Below, piece by piece: positions 35,763 through 48,664 of a stretch of 64,000 nucleotides of DNA. The notes below the pieces were generated by a model. The model searched no databases. It was given only the letters and a program-made list of their open reading frames with translations, and was not told the origin of the DNA. The translations under genes were made by a program, and so were the position numbers. Origin of the DNA: Apostichopus japonicus (Eukaryota; Echinodermata; Holothuroidea; Aspidochirotida; Stichopodidae); contig NC_092569.1 of the NCBI RefSeq assembly GCF_037975245.1, positions 15,315,001 through 15,379,000 of the forward strand, in the 5' to 3' direction. Numbering within the stretch: the stretch's first letter is position 1; the number at the start of each line of letters is the position of its first letter.

Positions 35763-37250
35763 TTTGAAGACACAGAAAGACATTAGAAAACACTCGAAGA
35801 CACTAAAAGACATTAGAAGACACGAAAAGACGTGTTTAGAAGGCACTCATTCCTCTATTAAAATTAATCGCATACAGTCTCCCCTCTACACTAGTTTGAA
35901 TTCAACCAATCAGTCAATAGCTAATATGTTTATTTATGAGCCGTTGCTAAAAGTAGATACATGTACAGCAATCCGAAAAATTTGGGTCGTTATCAAGGTG
36001 ACATACTCCTATTAGAGTCTATATCAATCCGCCCGGATGTTCTCCTATCTCAGGAAAAAGTGCCAAAATGTAGTAGGAAAACATCTTTTTCTGATACGTT
36101 ATAAATCAGGATCTAGTTTCTTGTGGCTTGCATGTTGAAGAGCAATAGAGCATGAATGTAAACACATGTGGTGCAAAAATTGGGTCAATTGAGGCAACTT
36201 TATACCCGTTTAGGCCTCCCATACAGGAGCAGCGTATGAGTATTGTTTACTACTGAGTGAAGAGGTTTGTTACAAGACTAGTGACGAAAACTTCAGGCTC
36301 GGATAGCAAAAAAACTGCTTGGTCATGATACGGAAAATTGATGGTGCCATGAAAGGCCAACTTGTCAGCTATCCAGCTAGTGAGAACTTCTATCTAGACT
36401 TAGAGACCACATTACTTTTGTGATTTAGTGTGTAAGTCAATGGGGCCTTTAATGGGCGTATGCTACCTGTAGTTCATATTGGTGTACTGGGTTGCTTCCG
36501 ACGCAGGCAAAATGAAAATTATTTATCTCACTATTCAAAGACGTTCATAGAACTTAAATATTCATATTATGGGCGGGGTTTACTGCGACCCTAACGGAAA
36601 ATATCTTCGAGAAATCAACGTTCAAAGTTTTTTACTTTTATTCCACCAATTGAAGTTAGATTTGAATAGATAAGCTAGTTATGTCGTTATGGCATCATGG
36701 GGTCATTGAGGTTGAGAAAATCATAGAAAAGGACGCAAAGAGCTTCTTTTGTTTTCTGATGTCTTGTAGTGTCTTCAGAAGTCGTCTGGTCTTCTAGTGT
36801 ATTCGTGTGTACTGGTGTTTTCTTTAGTTTATTTGTGTCTCCTGACGTCTTCTGAGATCCTCTCAGCAGCTTCCGGTGTCTACTTCAGTCTTATCATGTC
36901 CACTGCGGTCTCCTGTGGCTGTTATAGGGTCTTCTTGGGTCTTGTAAGGTATTATATCGTCTTGTCAGTGGTGTTAACTGTCTTCGAATATCTGTTGAAG
37001 ACCTCTAAGAGTCCTCTAATGTCTTCTAGGGCCTTCTCATGTTTTCTGATGTCTATGAGGTCTTCCATTGTCTTCTTCATAGGTCTTGTAAGGTCAACTA
37101 ACGTCTTCTAGTGTATGCTGGACTCTTCTGACCTCTTTAAAGGTTTCTCGGTTCTGCTGGTGTCTTCTCTTGTTTTGTTCTGGTTTGTTCTAAGGTTCTT
37201 CGGAGACCTTCTGAGGGTCTTCTGGTGTCTTCTGAAGTATAAGTCTGAAG
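35763..37250. repeat. Possible unclassified DNA element bounded by inverted AAGACAC motifs
   Basis: 35763-35840 has repeated GAAGACAC and AAGACATTAG motifs. 36750-37240 has the inverse (GTGTCTTC, GTCTTCTAGTG, GTCTTCTGA) many times. About 0.9 kb lies between, including a dispersed repeat. The opposed motif arrays resemble the CACTA-like elements here, but no terminus was fixed. Confidence 0.4.
35996..36072 (+). repeat. Dispersed repeat, copy B
   Basis: Partner of 18522-18600, same orientation, with several substitutions. Confidence 0.7.
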
Positions 37251-38769
37251 TCTACCATAATTTATTATGCGCGTTTGTGTGTACATCGTTATTTTATTAA
37301 AATATTCAGTTTTTGTGATATTTTTCAACTTCAGATTCGTGATTTTATGATTCAGATTTTATGATTTTATGATTACATTTTATGATTTTTAAGATTAAGA
37401 TTATTGGAGTTTTGATTTTAAGATTTAGATTTTATGATAAGCATTTTATGAATTAGATTTTAAGATTTCATGATGCAAACGAACTGTCATTGTTGTCCCA
37501 TCTCTTGACAACTGTAGCTTATTGTGCTTCTTGGTGACTGAATTCAGTAACAGTCTTAAATTAACCCATTTATCCGTGCTGTGATGGCACTGTACCGGTA
37601 TTGCAACGTTTCTGCTGAGACGTCATCATAATGAACCTATGTTGCTCGATTACACAATCACGAGATCGAAACTAACTCAAGCCAAATGAAAGGTCATCAG
37701 TAATATCCCCAAAAACTCGTCTCACTTTAATAACAAGTAGTCTGTACACTCTTGCAATTGCCATACTATTCAGTAATATAGTTCAAGAGACACCACAGAG
37801 GTCTGTATTGCCATGCGGTATTACTGTTACTGCCACCAATGGCATCTCGGTGGACAGTTATCCGCTGCCGATATCATAAGAGCCGACGAGAGCCAGGAAA
37901 ATTGTGTCTTCATTTTCTTCCGTCTATGTTATGTGAATGAAAAAATAATAAAAATTAATATTTCATCCCATATTTCCCCGTGCCGCCTAACTGACCGCAG
38001 GTCACCAAGGATTGCATCTACCTGACCCCTAATCTTCTCGAAAGGCCAAGATATCGCTTCATCTTGTCGGACCTGGTGGTGTATATTTCGCGGCTAGGTA
38101 ATACCTCTTTATTGCAGCTTTTACATAATATTATCCATTTATCTGAACATTTTCCTGAAAATTATCAACCTATAAGTGTAGAGATCTTCATTTCTTCATT
38201 TTATCTTCATGGCTCTTATAAGCTGCCGTAATTTTATGTGTGCTCGTCGTGAGTCTAAGTAGTTTTCTGTTATATGTAAATAACGGCGACGAGTACTATA
38301 AATTCATTCATTACCATTCAGAAAGGAAATATACAGAAGCCTAGAAAAACCAAACCAAGCTTACGACTTATGTACACGGGAACCAACCATCCTGACAGAA
38401 CTTAAAAAATCAATTATAATAAATCAGTACAAAACGGTGTTAACCCGTACACAAAATTATGTGGAGGCGCGGTCTTTTTCAAGTAATGCAGTATTTTCAA
38501 GATGGTATTATAACTTTCAAAAATGGTAATTTTTGTATGTCATATCAAAATTGAACGTCTCCCATATTACTCATCTAACTAGTGCGGGTGTTTCGAATCA
38601 CAATCAACAAAATCTGCTAGCAAATCTCAGTGCTATCTTAAACATTACATCCCATATAAATAAGTTATTCCGTGGAGTGTCCTGTGCATGAGAAAAAAAA
38701 AACGGTAAAATCTCCGAATCGGTTTACCACTCATCTGAAGACATCTGAAAACTTTCAGCGAATGCAAAC

Positions 38770-38945
38770 CTCTGCATGCAGCTAGTCTTATCTCCCTCTC
38801 ACGGAAACAAGAGCATGCATCACATCAGTTCTTCTTTCAAACCAAACTTAAATGTTACCTGTTTAAAATTGCTTTTTCAACTGTTATTACTCTTCTCTTT
38901 TTCTCTTACTTGTTAAGAGCATTTAAATGTTTTTAAATTTTTAAA
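38770..38945 (+). mobile_element. Possible 3' end of another non-LTR retrotransposon
   Basis: One frame gives FFQTKLKCYLFKIAFSTVI followed by a stop, like the last residues of ORF2 in these elements. It is then AT-rich and runs into an ATT repeat. Too short to be firm. Confidence 0.3.
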
Positions 38946-38964
38946 TTTATGTGCTAAATAACAA

Positions 38965-39200
38965 CTGTATTATTATTGTTGCAGCTGTTATTATTATTGT
39001 TATAAGTATCATTGTTATTATTCTTACTATTATTATTGTTATTATTAACGTTATAATATTATTGTTATTGTTATTTTTTATTATATTGTTAATATTAATA
39101 TTATATTATGGTTATTATATTTTTATTTTTATTATACTTATTATTATAAGTAGGAGTAGTAGTAGTAGAAGTAGTAGTATTATCATCATTATTTCTGTCC
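38965..39200. repeat. ATT-type low-complexity tract
   Basis: TTATTATTGTTATTATT-type repeats, then AGTAGTAGT. Intergenic. Confidence 0.9.
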
Positions 39201-40633
39201 AAATGTCTTTTCTTAGATTTTTGACACTTTTTCAAGATGGTTAGAAATAATGAAAATGCTATCACTGTCAGATTCATGACATTTTGACGAAATATACTAA
39301 AATGTACAGCCAAACTTCATCTTTGTCTTATATGAAGTAGATATTTGTGAAGAACAACCCAGGTACTTGCCCCCTTCCAGTACTACGTACACCTATATAG
39401 CCAATTTGCCCCATATTCAGTATATGTGTTGTGTGTGATAATTTCATTCCAAATCTGTTTATATTTTTTCGAAAAGCTCTTTTCGTTTCCAAGATATACA
39501 CATTTGAAGTTTTCATAAATCTTGGAAACCCATTAAATTAGTGCAAACCTATGACGTGAAGTGTTGCACTCATCAAAATTTCTTATTTTAGCAATTAATA
39601 AGTTAACCCCTAATTACAATCACTTGAATAATGTGATGTTCCTTTTCAAAGACGACAACACATCTCCTTAGGCCCACAAACCAGTGTTCAGTGTCCTTGA
39701 AACTAAGGTTGTGAATGGAAAAGGGATAACATAACAGACAATTAGGCAGTCAGTCCCTTAACATTCAGCAATATGCATAATTAACTAACGTGTATTCATA
39801 AATAAAACTAGACTTGAGAAAAGACTGTCTAAAATTGTCCATTTTTGATGGATTTTGATGGGAGTTGCAGCTATTTTCATGATTTTTAATGCCTATTAGA
39901 GTGCTTAGGATAATGTTGTTCATAGGTGCCCGTAGACCTTTAAAATGTCTCTCGTTGTCCATAAATTGAGTCTTTTGTGGCATCTTAGGGTATGACCTAA
40001 TAGTATCGGCGTTAGACTATATAGGTTAGCCGCTTTAATTAATTTGACAAAATATGTCATCCTACAAATTTAGAAATACATAGACGTACAACCTGGACTG
40101 CCGTAGCAGTGACTTTTATAGGTCTACATCATCAAATTTCAATTTTTGTACAACCCCCCCCCCCCCGCTTCCCATCAATGGCAACACAATATGTCCTGTG
40201 CTGTTCATATGATCTAACACTAGAAACTTCATTGCTGTTTCGTCATAATATCTTACAGTTTTTTTCTTATGTATTATTCTGTTTAATTTGCAATGATTTT
40301 TACCTAATTTTCGTCACTGATGATGCGATTTTCGCCTTCCTAGAGCAGAGGTTCCCAACCTAGGAATAAAATTCTACCGGGAACAACCAGCGGGTTTTAT
40401 TTACTTGTTTTCATTACTTGTTCATTTATGATTGTGATTATTATACATTTTCTAGATGGAGGGGGGGGGGAGGGGTGGATGACAGATGAGTGTTATTGTA
40501 GAAACTGATGGTATATAGACTGATAGCTCTAGGCCTGTGTTGCCGTGGTCCGACCGTGCTTCTATAAAGTGTAGTCCACGCGGAATTAAAAAAATTATGT
40601 TTGTGATTGAAGCGGAAGCTTTATATAAAATTT

Positions 40634-40655
40634 ATATATATATATATATATATAA

Positions 40656-40690
<35 letters not shown>

Positions 40691-40703
40691 AATATATAAT
40701 TTA
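40634..40703. repeat. TA microsatellite at a duplication boundary
   Basis: A short (TA)n tract just outside the left end of the older paralogous block (about 40715). Confidence 0.9.
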
Positions 40704-40925
40704 TTTGAAGTATTCTGGTAAATTTTATATTGGACTCCTATGTTTCATTTTCGGGATAACAACATAATGTAGTTAACATGGTTTGCATATAATAAATGTG
40801 AACATGATGCAAACATTTGAATGGTTTATGTTTTCCTTTAATAATGATGTAATTTCGAATAATATCGCTACATTTAATTGGCAGTAATGGTAGCTTCCCA
40901 TCCACTATGAAGCAAAAGGTGGAAC

Positions 40926-40995
40926 CCTGTCCAACCCATGGCAAGATCAAAACCACAAAAGTGAAAATTATAAAGGTTTTGCTGCCAGTTTGCAA
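40926..40995 (-). pseudogene. Signal-peptide exon-like sequence, paralogous copy
   Basis: The translation matches 12003-11934, with the same weak GTTCCA donor. It is about 7 kb upstream of gene 2 exon 1. Confidence 0.35.
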
Positions 40996-42921
40996 CTATG
41001 ACGTTACACCTGTTTGCTTCAAGTCTACTCATGTCTAGGAGTTGTCAGGACTCTCTGCTCAAGGTACAAACTGAGAAATGTTTTAACTATAGGCCTACCA
41101 ATACCTTGAAAATTCAAGAGGGGCGTTTTGGATAGCGGTTGTACAAATGTTAATGAAGAAAAATATGTTTCCAATTCTTTCAAATATATGGTACAACGAT
41201 GGGCAGATTGTAGCACAAACAACCCAAAGTGTTGCCTTAACTGTATACGACTCAGCCCAAAGTATCACTACAACAAATTTACTAGCACGAAATGCTTATG
41301 ACAATAATTTCAACTATTTAATTACATTAAGTGAAAACGTAATGCCTTTCTCTAGGGATCATAATTTTTGTAAAAAGAGTTCCCAACTGGATTGTCTTCA
41401 AAATGGAAACAACCAAAAACACAAAAGCAAAAAAACAAAAAAACAAAAACAGGATACATAAATCCATTTATTCTATATCTACATACAGCAAATGAACAGT
41501 TTAACCAAATCCCCAAATTAAGATAAAAAGGGAGAAAGCGTAGCCGGCAAATATGGAAAGAAATAATATTTTCCACGTTGTTTACGATTTTATTAAGATA
41601 ATAATAGCTGCACAGGAGCGAAAAATAATAATGAGAAGAAGTCAATCAGTATTACAGTGTGTTAATTAGCCTATACTTAAAGAAGGGTATTGTCGTTTCT
41701 TCGTCATAGCATATTGAAATAAACTAGTAACCATAGAAACTAATATTCTCAGTTTCATTAACTTTTGACTTTTATTTCATAAACCGACGCTCACCGTCAA
41801 ACAAATTCATAGACTATATAATTATAAGCTATGGGTCACAATGGTAAATCTAACAATGATATATTATAACGATTATATTATAACGATATATTATAACTGA
41901 TGTCTTATTTTTCTTCAGTATTTGCTTTCGTAGCAGATATTATCAGTTACCAAATTTAATTTTTTATGTGTTCATATATATTAAGAAAGGAGACATTTTC
42001 AAAGGTGCAGGCGACGAGTGAACCATGCTACGGCGTAGGCTAAACAAATAAGTAAAAAAAAAAAACGGAGATTGCTTCCATAACCTCTGGTTATTCTTAC
42101 AAATGAAGTATAGGCCTATGCCTAAGTGACCACGCGCAGCAATTTATGTACTTTAGTAAAATGACACTCATACGGCTAGGAAACATATTTATTACTATTG
42201 ACCCATTCAAAATAACTGCTTTAGTGAAGTCATTCGTGGATTTGATATCTCTGCCTACAGGGTGGGAACTGCAGTTTGGTTCTACTCATTCAACTAGTTG
42301 CGAAACGTCTTCATGCGCCATACTTGCACTGCGGTGACAAAGAAAGGGGAAGAGGGTGGGGGGGTACCATCATGAGGTTTACGTTTTGGGAGGAGTTCGC
42401 ACAATTTCAGACAAGTTTGTCCAGCGACCTCCTCTGATCACGTGACCTTTGGCGTTGATGTTCTATAATGTTGTAGGATAACCCATCTGGTTTCCGTTAT
42501 ATGTCATTTTGGTATGCCCGAGCCGTGATGTTAAAGTAAAACAATTTCGCATTTTTTTGTGATTATTATTTTTTTTTCTTGTTATAAAACATCTAATAAA
42601 GGCATAAAATATTGAGATTTTATGATAAAACGTTGAAATTTGGGGTTCACACATCGGAATTTTGAGATAAAAGAAAAACTAATTTCGATCTAGAACGCCA
42701 TTTTTTTTTTTTTTTTGTAAACCGTCGCAAATTTATTATACAATATCAAAATTTCCAGATTAAAATGTTGAAATTTTATAGTTAAAACATGTAAATGTCG
42801 AGATAATTTGTCCAAATGTTTAAACAACACGTATAGGGACACTTGTGATAAACGTTAAAATGTCGAAGAAACAAGTCAAAATTGAAAGAGAGAGAAAAGG
42901 AGGAACATTTGGAGCTAAAAG

Positions 42922-43889
42922 CAGGGGCGTCAATCATTGGGAGGGGGACAGGGAGCATGTCCCCCACTTTATGAAGGGTAATGGGGGGGGGGGCACAATA
43001 TCAATGTACCCCAAGGTTTAGTGACTGACTCGCGTAGGCGCTAGGCCCATATCAGGCTCAAAATGACTCGTGTATCGCATAACAGGAGCTCAAACATTGT
43101 GCTATGAAATTAGTAGTTGATAATAATTTAATCTCATCTGCTCAACCCCCCCCCCCCACCCCCACCTGTGAGAGATATAAATTTTCAACTTGGTTGAAAT
43201 AAGAATAAATGATTTTAATGATAGCGTAATTTAAATGAGGAGCCGCGCCCATAAGCCGCTTAGGCTATATGCTAAGTCAGCAGATATTGAAAGCCTGCAG
43301 CATTCGCTAATTTTCTTTCCAGTATAATATTTTCATATTTTATGGTATGTTTTGTTATAACAATATAACACTACATGTCAATGTAATATTGTGCGTTCAG
43401 TTTGGTTAGCAATACCCAGATACCCAATAGTGTGTTTTAAATGTGCCATGATACCATATGTGTGCATGTTGTAGACATCTGTATATAACAAGATGATGTT
43501 ATTCTTGTGTGCAAACTTTAAGAATGTTTCCGTTTTTGCTTTAGGCTTCAATGTTATTAATCATGAAAAAGACCCTAAGTTACACCCTGATGTTAAATAT
43601 ATAAGTCTGTCTTAATGTAAGTCTTATCACTCGTCAGATGTGACTTTTGTTACTATATATTGATGACTGGCATATCAAATTCAGGGACCAAACAGAAGCA
43701 ACTTTGCAGAAATCTGGATGTGTGTCCGCCTCTGGACCCCCCGCCGGGCTTCGCCCTTGGACCACATTCATTGTCCCGATAAAGGCCTTGCACTAAGGCG
43801 CTTAGCCACGCGCACACTCCTTCAATTTGATCCTTGTTCAGTCATTTATGCCCCCCCCCCCACTCTTTTCAATTGGGATTGACGCCGTG
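42922..43889. mobile_element. 968-bp hAT-type non-autonomous element (paralogous copy)
   Basis: Same element as 14244-15219. Here the 8-bp duplication GCTAAAAG is perfect on both sides (42914-42921, 43890-43897), which confirms the boundaries. Confidence 0.85.
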
Positions 43890-44289
43890 GCTAAAAGGTC
43901 CAAAATTTTCACATCAAACCGTCACGATGTTGGTATGAAATGTCAAAAGTTTGCGATGAAATATCGAACACTTTTGATAAGATATCTCAAGATTGACAAA
44001 ACGTCACTAAATATAGCCGTAAAAAGCGTAGAATTTTCGAAATAAAAAGTCAGCACTCTGTCAACATTTTTTTTTTTTCAGATGAGAAAAAACGTCAAAA
44101 AGTTTAGTAATTTTTTTTATCTTTATACAAACAAGAAGATTTGCCCAACGACCGTCGATTATAGCCCGTGAAATGTTAGCTATAATGTGATTAAGTTGAA
44201 TAGTATTAAGGAAACAAAATCATTTTGATCAACCGTCCTTCTTTTCTTCATAGAATGATACATAACGGTATTGGTACGAATGTTATATA

Positions 44290-44561
44290 TTATACTGGTC
44301 GAATCTTCATCTCCGTGTATTTGAGATTATGGTCGGGGCCAGATAGGTATTTCCAACAGACAGAGGTTTTTCCACCGCAACATTCCTTAGAGGATGTAAT
44401 GTGGTTAACGTTATAATCACTGTTGAGATTGGCCGTACAACAATGGTCGTACCACCAGCCACCATGTCTTACACGTGCACAGTCTTTATTCCAAAAGCCA
44501 TCATTATCTCGGTCGTGAGTACTAAATGCTTGGTTCATGTGATGGTGAAGAGCATCCTTCC
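44290..44561 (-). CDS. Gene 3 exon 6: C-terminal FReD and stop
   Basis: 272 nt, 89 codons plus TAA. It keeps DRDND followed by [20 protein letters not shown], closer to the usual FReD calcium loop than gene 2 (VNVEKDC). It is one codon shorter than gene 2 exon 6, near SSKECC. Confidence 0.9.
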
Positions 44562-47500
44562 CTGTTAGCACGCACAAAAGAAGAAGAAATATTAAATGAG
44601 TTTAAGAAAGAAATGAGAAAGATTGAGAGAGGGGGTTGGGGGGGGGTGGGTGAGGGAGAAACCTAGACCACAGTAAGGAAACTATTAACCAAACCGTGGC
44701 AAAATAGTGAAAATCACAAAATTGCTATGGAAAAATTGTAAAGATAAAGGACACAAGGCTGGAGACTGGATCATGTCTAACTATGACGTCATCAAGCCAC
44801 ACCTGCTTCATTGTTTTTTTTCTTGATTTATACAATGTTAATTTTTTGTAATGGTGAAATCTAGTAGATTTAATCTACACTATTGAAGATTTAAGCAGAA
44901 CTTATGATGTCATGGGTGTCAGCGTCAAGGATGCAAATATTCCACCTCTAAAATTCGAGGTCCATCCACCCATCCACCCACCCATCCACCCATCCATCCA
45001 TCCATCCATCCATCCATCCATCCATCCATCCATCCATCCATCCATCCATCCATCCATCCATCCATCCATCCATCCATCCATCCATCCATCCATCCATCCA
45101 TCCATCCATCCATCCATCCATCCATCCATCCATCCATCCATCCATCCATCCATCCATCCATCCATCCATCCATCCATCCATCCATCCATCCATCCATCCA
45201 TCCATCCATCCATCCATCCATCCATCCATCCATCCATCCATCCATCCATCCATCCATCCATCCATCCATCCATCCATCCATCCATCCATCCATCCATCCA
45301 TCCATCCATCCATCCATCCATCCATCCATCCATCCATCCATCCATCCATCCATCCATCCATCCATCCATCCATCCATCCATCCATCCATCCATCCATCCA
45401 TCCATCCATCCATCCATCCATCCATCCATCCATCCATCCACCCACCCACCCACCCACCCACCCACCCACCCATCCATCCATCCATCCATCCATCCATCCA
45501 TCCATCCATCCATCCATCCATCCATCCATCCATCCATCCATCCATCCATCCATCCATCCATCCATCCATCCATCCATCCATCCATCCATCCATCCATCCA
45601 TCCATCCATCCATCCATCCATCCATCCATCCATCCATCCATCCATCCATCCATCCATCCATCCATCCATCCATCCATCCATCCATCCATCCATCCATCCA
45701 TTTATATATCTATGATGACACTTTAACTGTGTAATAATTGCTAACATACATAACATACATTTCTGGAGAAATAACGCTTCTAAACAGAAGGTTCTAATTT
45801 TATCAGTACAGAGGTCATGTACAAGCACATATTTAACTCACCATTGCCACTGTTTCTTGCTGTCCCGCTGAAAGCTCCCAGCTCAGACAGTCGGTACTTG
45901 TCATTTTCATCGTTTATGCGGAACAGGTCATATTTAGCGTAGTATTGAGTTCCTTCCCTGTCCACCAGATCAATCCTGAGTGTGTAGAGACCTTGATTGG
46001 TGAGGTGATACAGCTTGTCATTACCCAACCAGAACTCATGATCCGGCTTACCAAAGCCTTCTTTATAGCTCTTCCAGTTACGATAAAAATCAACGGAACC
46101 ATCAACACGACGTTGAAACACCTACAACAAACAGAGAGACTTACATATCGGAGTATAACAATTTTCCCAAAACTTCAGAGGAGTCACAATGTTGGGAATC
46201 TTTTTGTAGGAAATACACGTATTCGCCTTCCAACATACTTTGGTAACATAACCCAAAATGATACATAAATTCATAGGCGACGGAAGAGGGTTTAATGGAA
46301 TGAGAATGTGGCATGTGACTTTGTCTTGAGCAAGGAAACCGCAAAATCACCTCAAAACGTCCCGAAACCAGAGCCGTAGTCTATACCAGAATGCAAAATG
46401 CATTGAGGTTTCGATGACCTCAATGCACTAGACTTCTGCTTGTTAGTATAACCAGAACTAGCTGTTACAATAACACTATGGCATGCTAACACAGGCCAGT
46501 CTACTCTACGTGGTTAAACACACCTCCATCAAAAGCAATAGGGTTCTTGTACTCAATGTTATGAATCCACGCACCAAGTATTACAAAACAAAACCAAATC
46601 TCTAATAACTTCGCACATTAGGGTTGCAGAGAAGTCCACTTATGGACAAGTTAGCTTGGAATATGCCCAAGAAACTTCAAAGAATCAACTTGAAAGAAGC
46701 TAATACAGGTCACTGGAGGTCAACCTGAGGTCAAAGGTCACCCAAAATGCAGTTCGACTATTGTATTAAAAATAGCGTAACTCTCAACCTTGTCAGTGGT
46801 AGTTTCACAAGTTATCAGGAAAAAACACATTTTGACCCATAAATGACCTTTGGTGACCTTGGATCGCATCACGGTTATTTTTGAAAATGTGTCCCTACTC
46901 CATTCACAACTCGTCCTAATATACCAGCCATGTCAGACTTCGTGACTAGAAGTTGTTGCAAAAATTAGCATAAGCGGGCAGTTTTTTGCACATAATCAAC
47001 CTTGAATGACCTTGGATGACCTGATGGTTTTTATCAAAAATGTTCCTCTTGATGAGGTGCACTCTATCCTAAAATTTGTTTGGCCTACAATGTACACACA
47101 TAATGTTATTGCTAGAAATGTGTCAAAACCAACCTTTGGCCCCTCATAACTTGAGAACTGGGCGTCCGATTGAAGCGGGAGTTAGTTTCCTATATTCAGC
47201 ACAAAAAGCTCTATCATATGTCACCAAATTTTAAAACTTATCTTTGTTCTGTTTTTTTTTGCCCCGTATCTCCTAAAATGAGCATATTTTTTAAGATTTG
47301 ACCTTTGACCTTTTGACCTCGCGGTCAGATGTAGTTTGACACGCTGATTCCAAAAAGCAACATGACAAGTCTGTGCGACCATCCTAACTGTACTTATTAA
47401 GAAACAAAAACATTGACCTCTGATAACTTCGCACACGAAGGTCTCACAGGGGTCAACTATGGACCATTTTGATCGGAAGGTACCTTTGAGATCCGATTAT

Positions 47501-48598
47501 GGCCACGAAAATTCAAATAACCCAAAAAACTGATAAAGGTCACCGGAGGTCAACCTGAGGTCAAAGGTCACCTAGATGCGGGTCGACTCCCTGATTACAA
47601 TAGCGTTACTCCCAACCTTCACGGACATTTGGTTCTCAAGTTATTGCAAAAATACTAGTTTTTGACCCCTGATTGACCTTTGTTGACCTTGGATCACATG
47701 ACCGTTATGTTTTGAAATGATCCCTTACCCCATTCACAACTGGTCCCAAAATATCAACCATGTCGGATCCTGTCAATGGGAGTTATTGCTTGTTTTAATA
47801 TTTTGGTTTTTGGCCTCTAACTGACCTTTGGTGACCTTCACAGGCACCACAAAAAATAGGGCACATCTACTAAATGTGGTACTCATATACACCAAATATT
47901 AGATTGGTCCAAGCTTCCCTACTTGAGATACCGTGTTTACAAGCCAGGCGTCACACACACACACACACACATACATACATACACGCATACATACATACAC
48001 ACACTCTCCGCCTGCATGAATGCATAGGTTACGATTTCATCGAAACCAAAAATGGACTCTCTGTACATTCTACGGCACCAATTCAAGTCTTTGAGTGTCT
48101 CTCAATAAAAGGGCAACTTCTCAATACAGTTCTTCTAAAATATGTTAACAACTGCCCGACGTCGGCGGAGGGAGGAGGGGGGGGGGAGAATTATGTACTC
48201 TTATATACATGGTAATAGACTGAAAGGGAAATGAAAACCTAATGATGTGTCTGTGTGTGTGTGGGGGGGGGGAGTGTTATAAACATAGAAATTTCCCGAC
48301 CGATCTGCACTGCCCACACGACGTAATTAATCATTTTGTATCAGCGCTGTCACATTGTGAGGCAGTATAGTTCAACACCATACTTCAGTTTTCCAAAATA
48401 AATTCGAATCCCGGTGGAGTCTGGAAGATTTTTCACTGTTCTGGATTTTCCAACTCACTACAATTTCAATTATATATATATATATATATATATTATATTA
48501 TATTATATATATGTATATATATTATTTATATATATATATATGTGTATATACATATATATATATGTATTTATATATATATGTATATATATATGTATATA

Positions 48599-48664
<66 letters not shown>

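Larger units (their letters stand above)
37251..40633. other. Intergenic stretch between genes 2 and 3
   Basis: It contains a GATTTTATGATT-type degenerate repeat (37330-37480), the possible non-LTR tail and ATT tract listed separately, and a hAT-like end motif CAGAGGTTCCCAACC at about 40347. No gene supported. Confidence 0.5.
40715..46121. repeat. Older paralogous block, copy 2 (3' half of gene 3 and its downstream flank)
   Basis: Partner of 11711-21389. By eye it shows clearly more substitutions and small indels than the 47.55-kb-offset pair, so this duplication is older. The left boundary coincides with a TA array. Confidence 0.9.

Noticed and set aside
44902-45828. Frames of WMDG or SIHP repeats up to 308 codons
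   Set aside because: Translation of the CCAT tetranucleotide array; no splice or start context.
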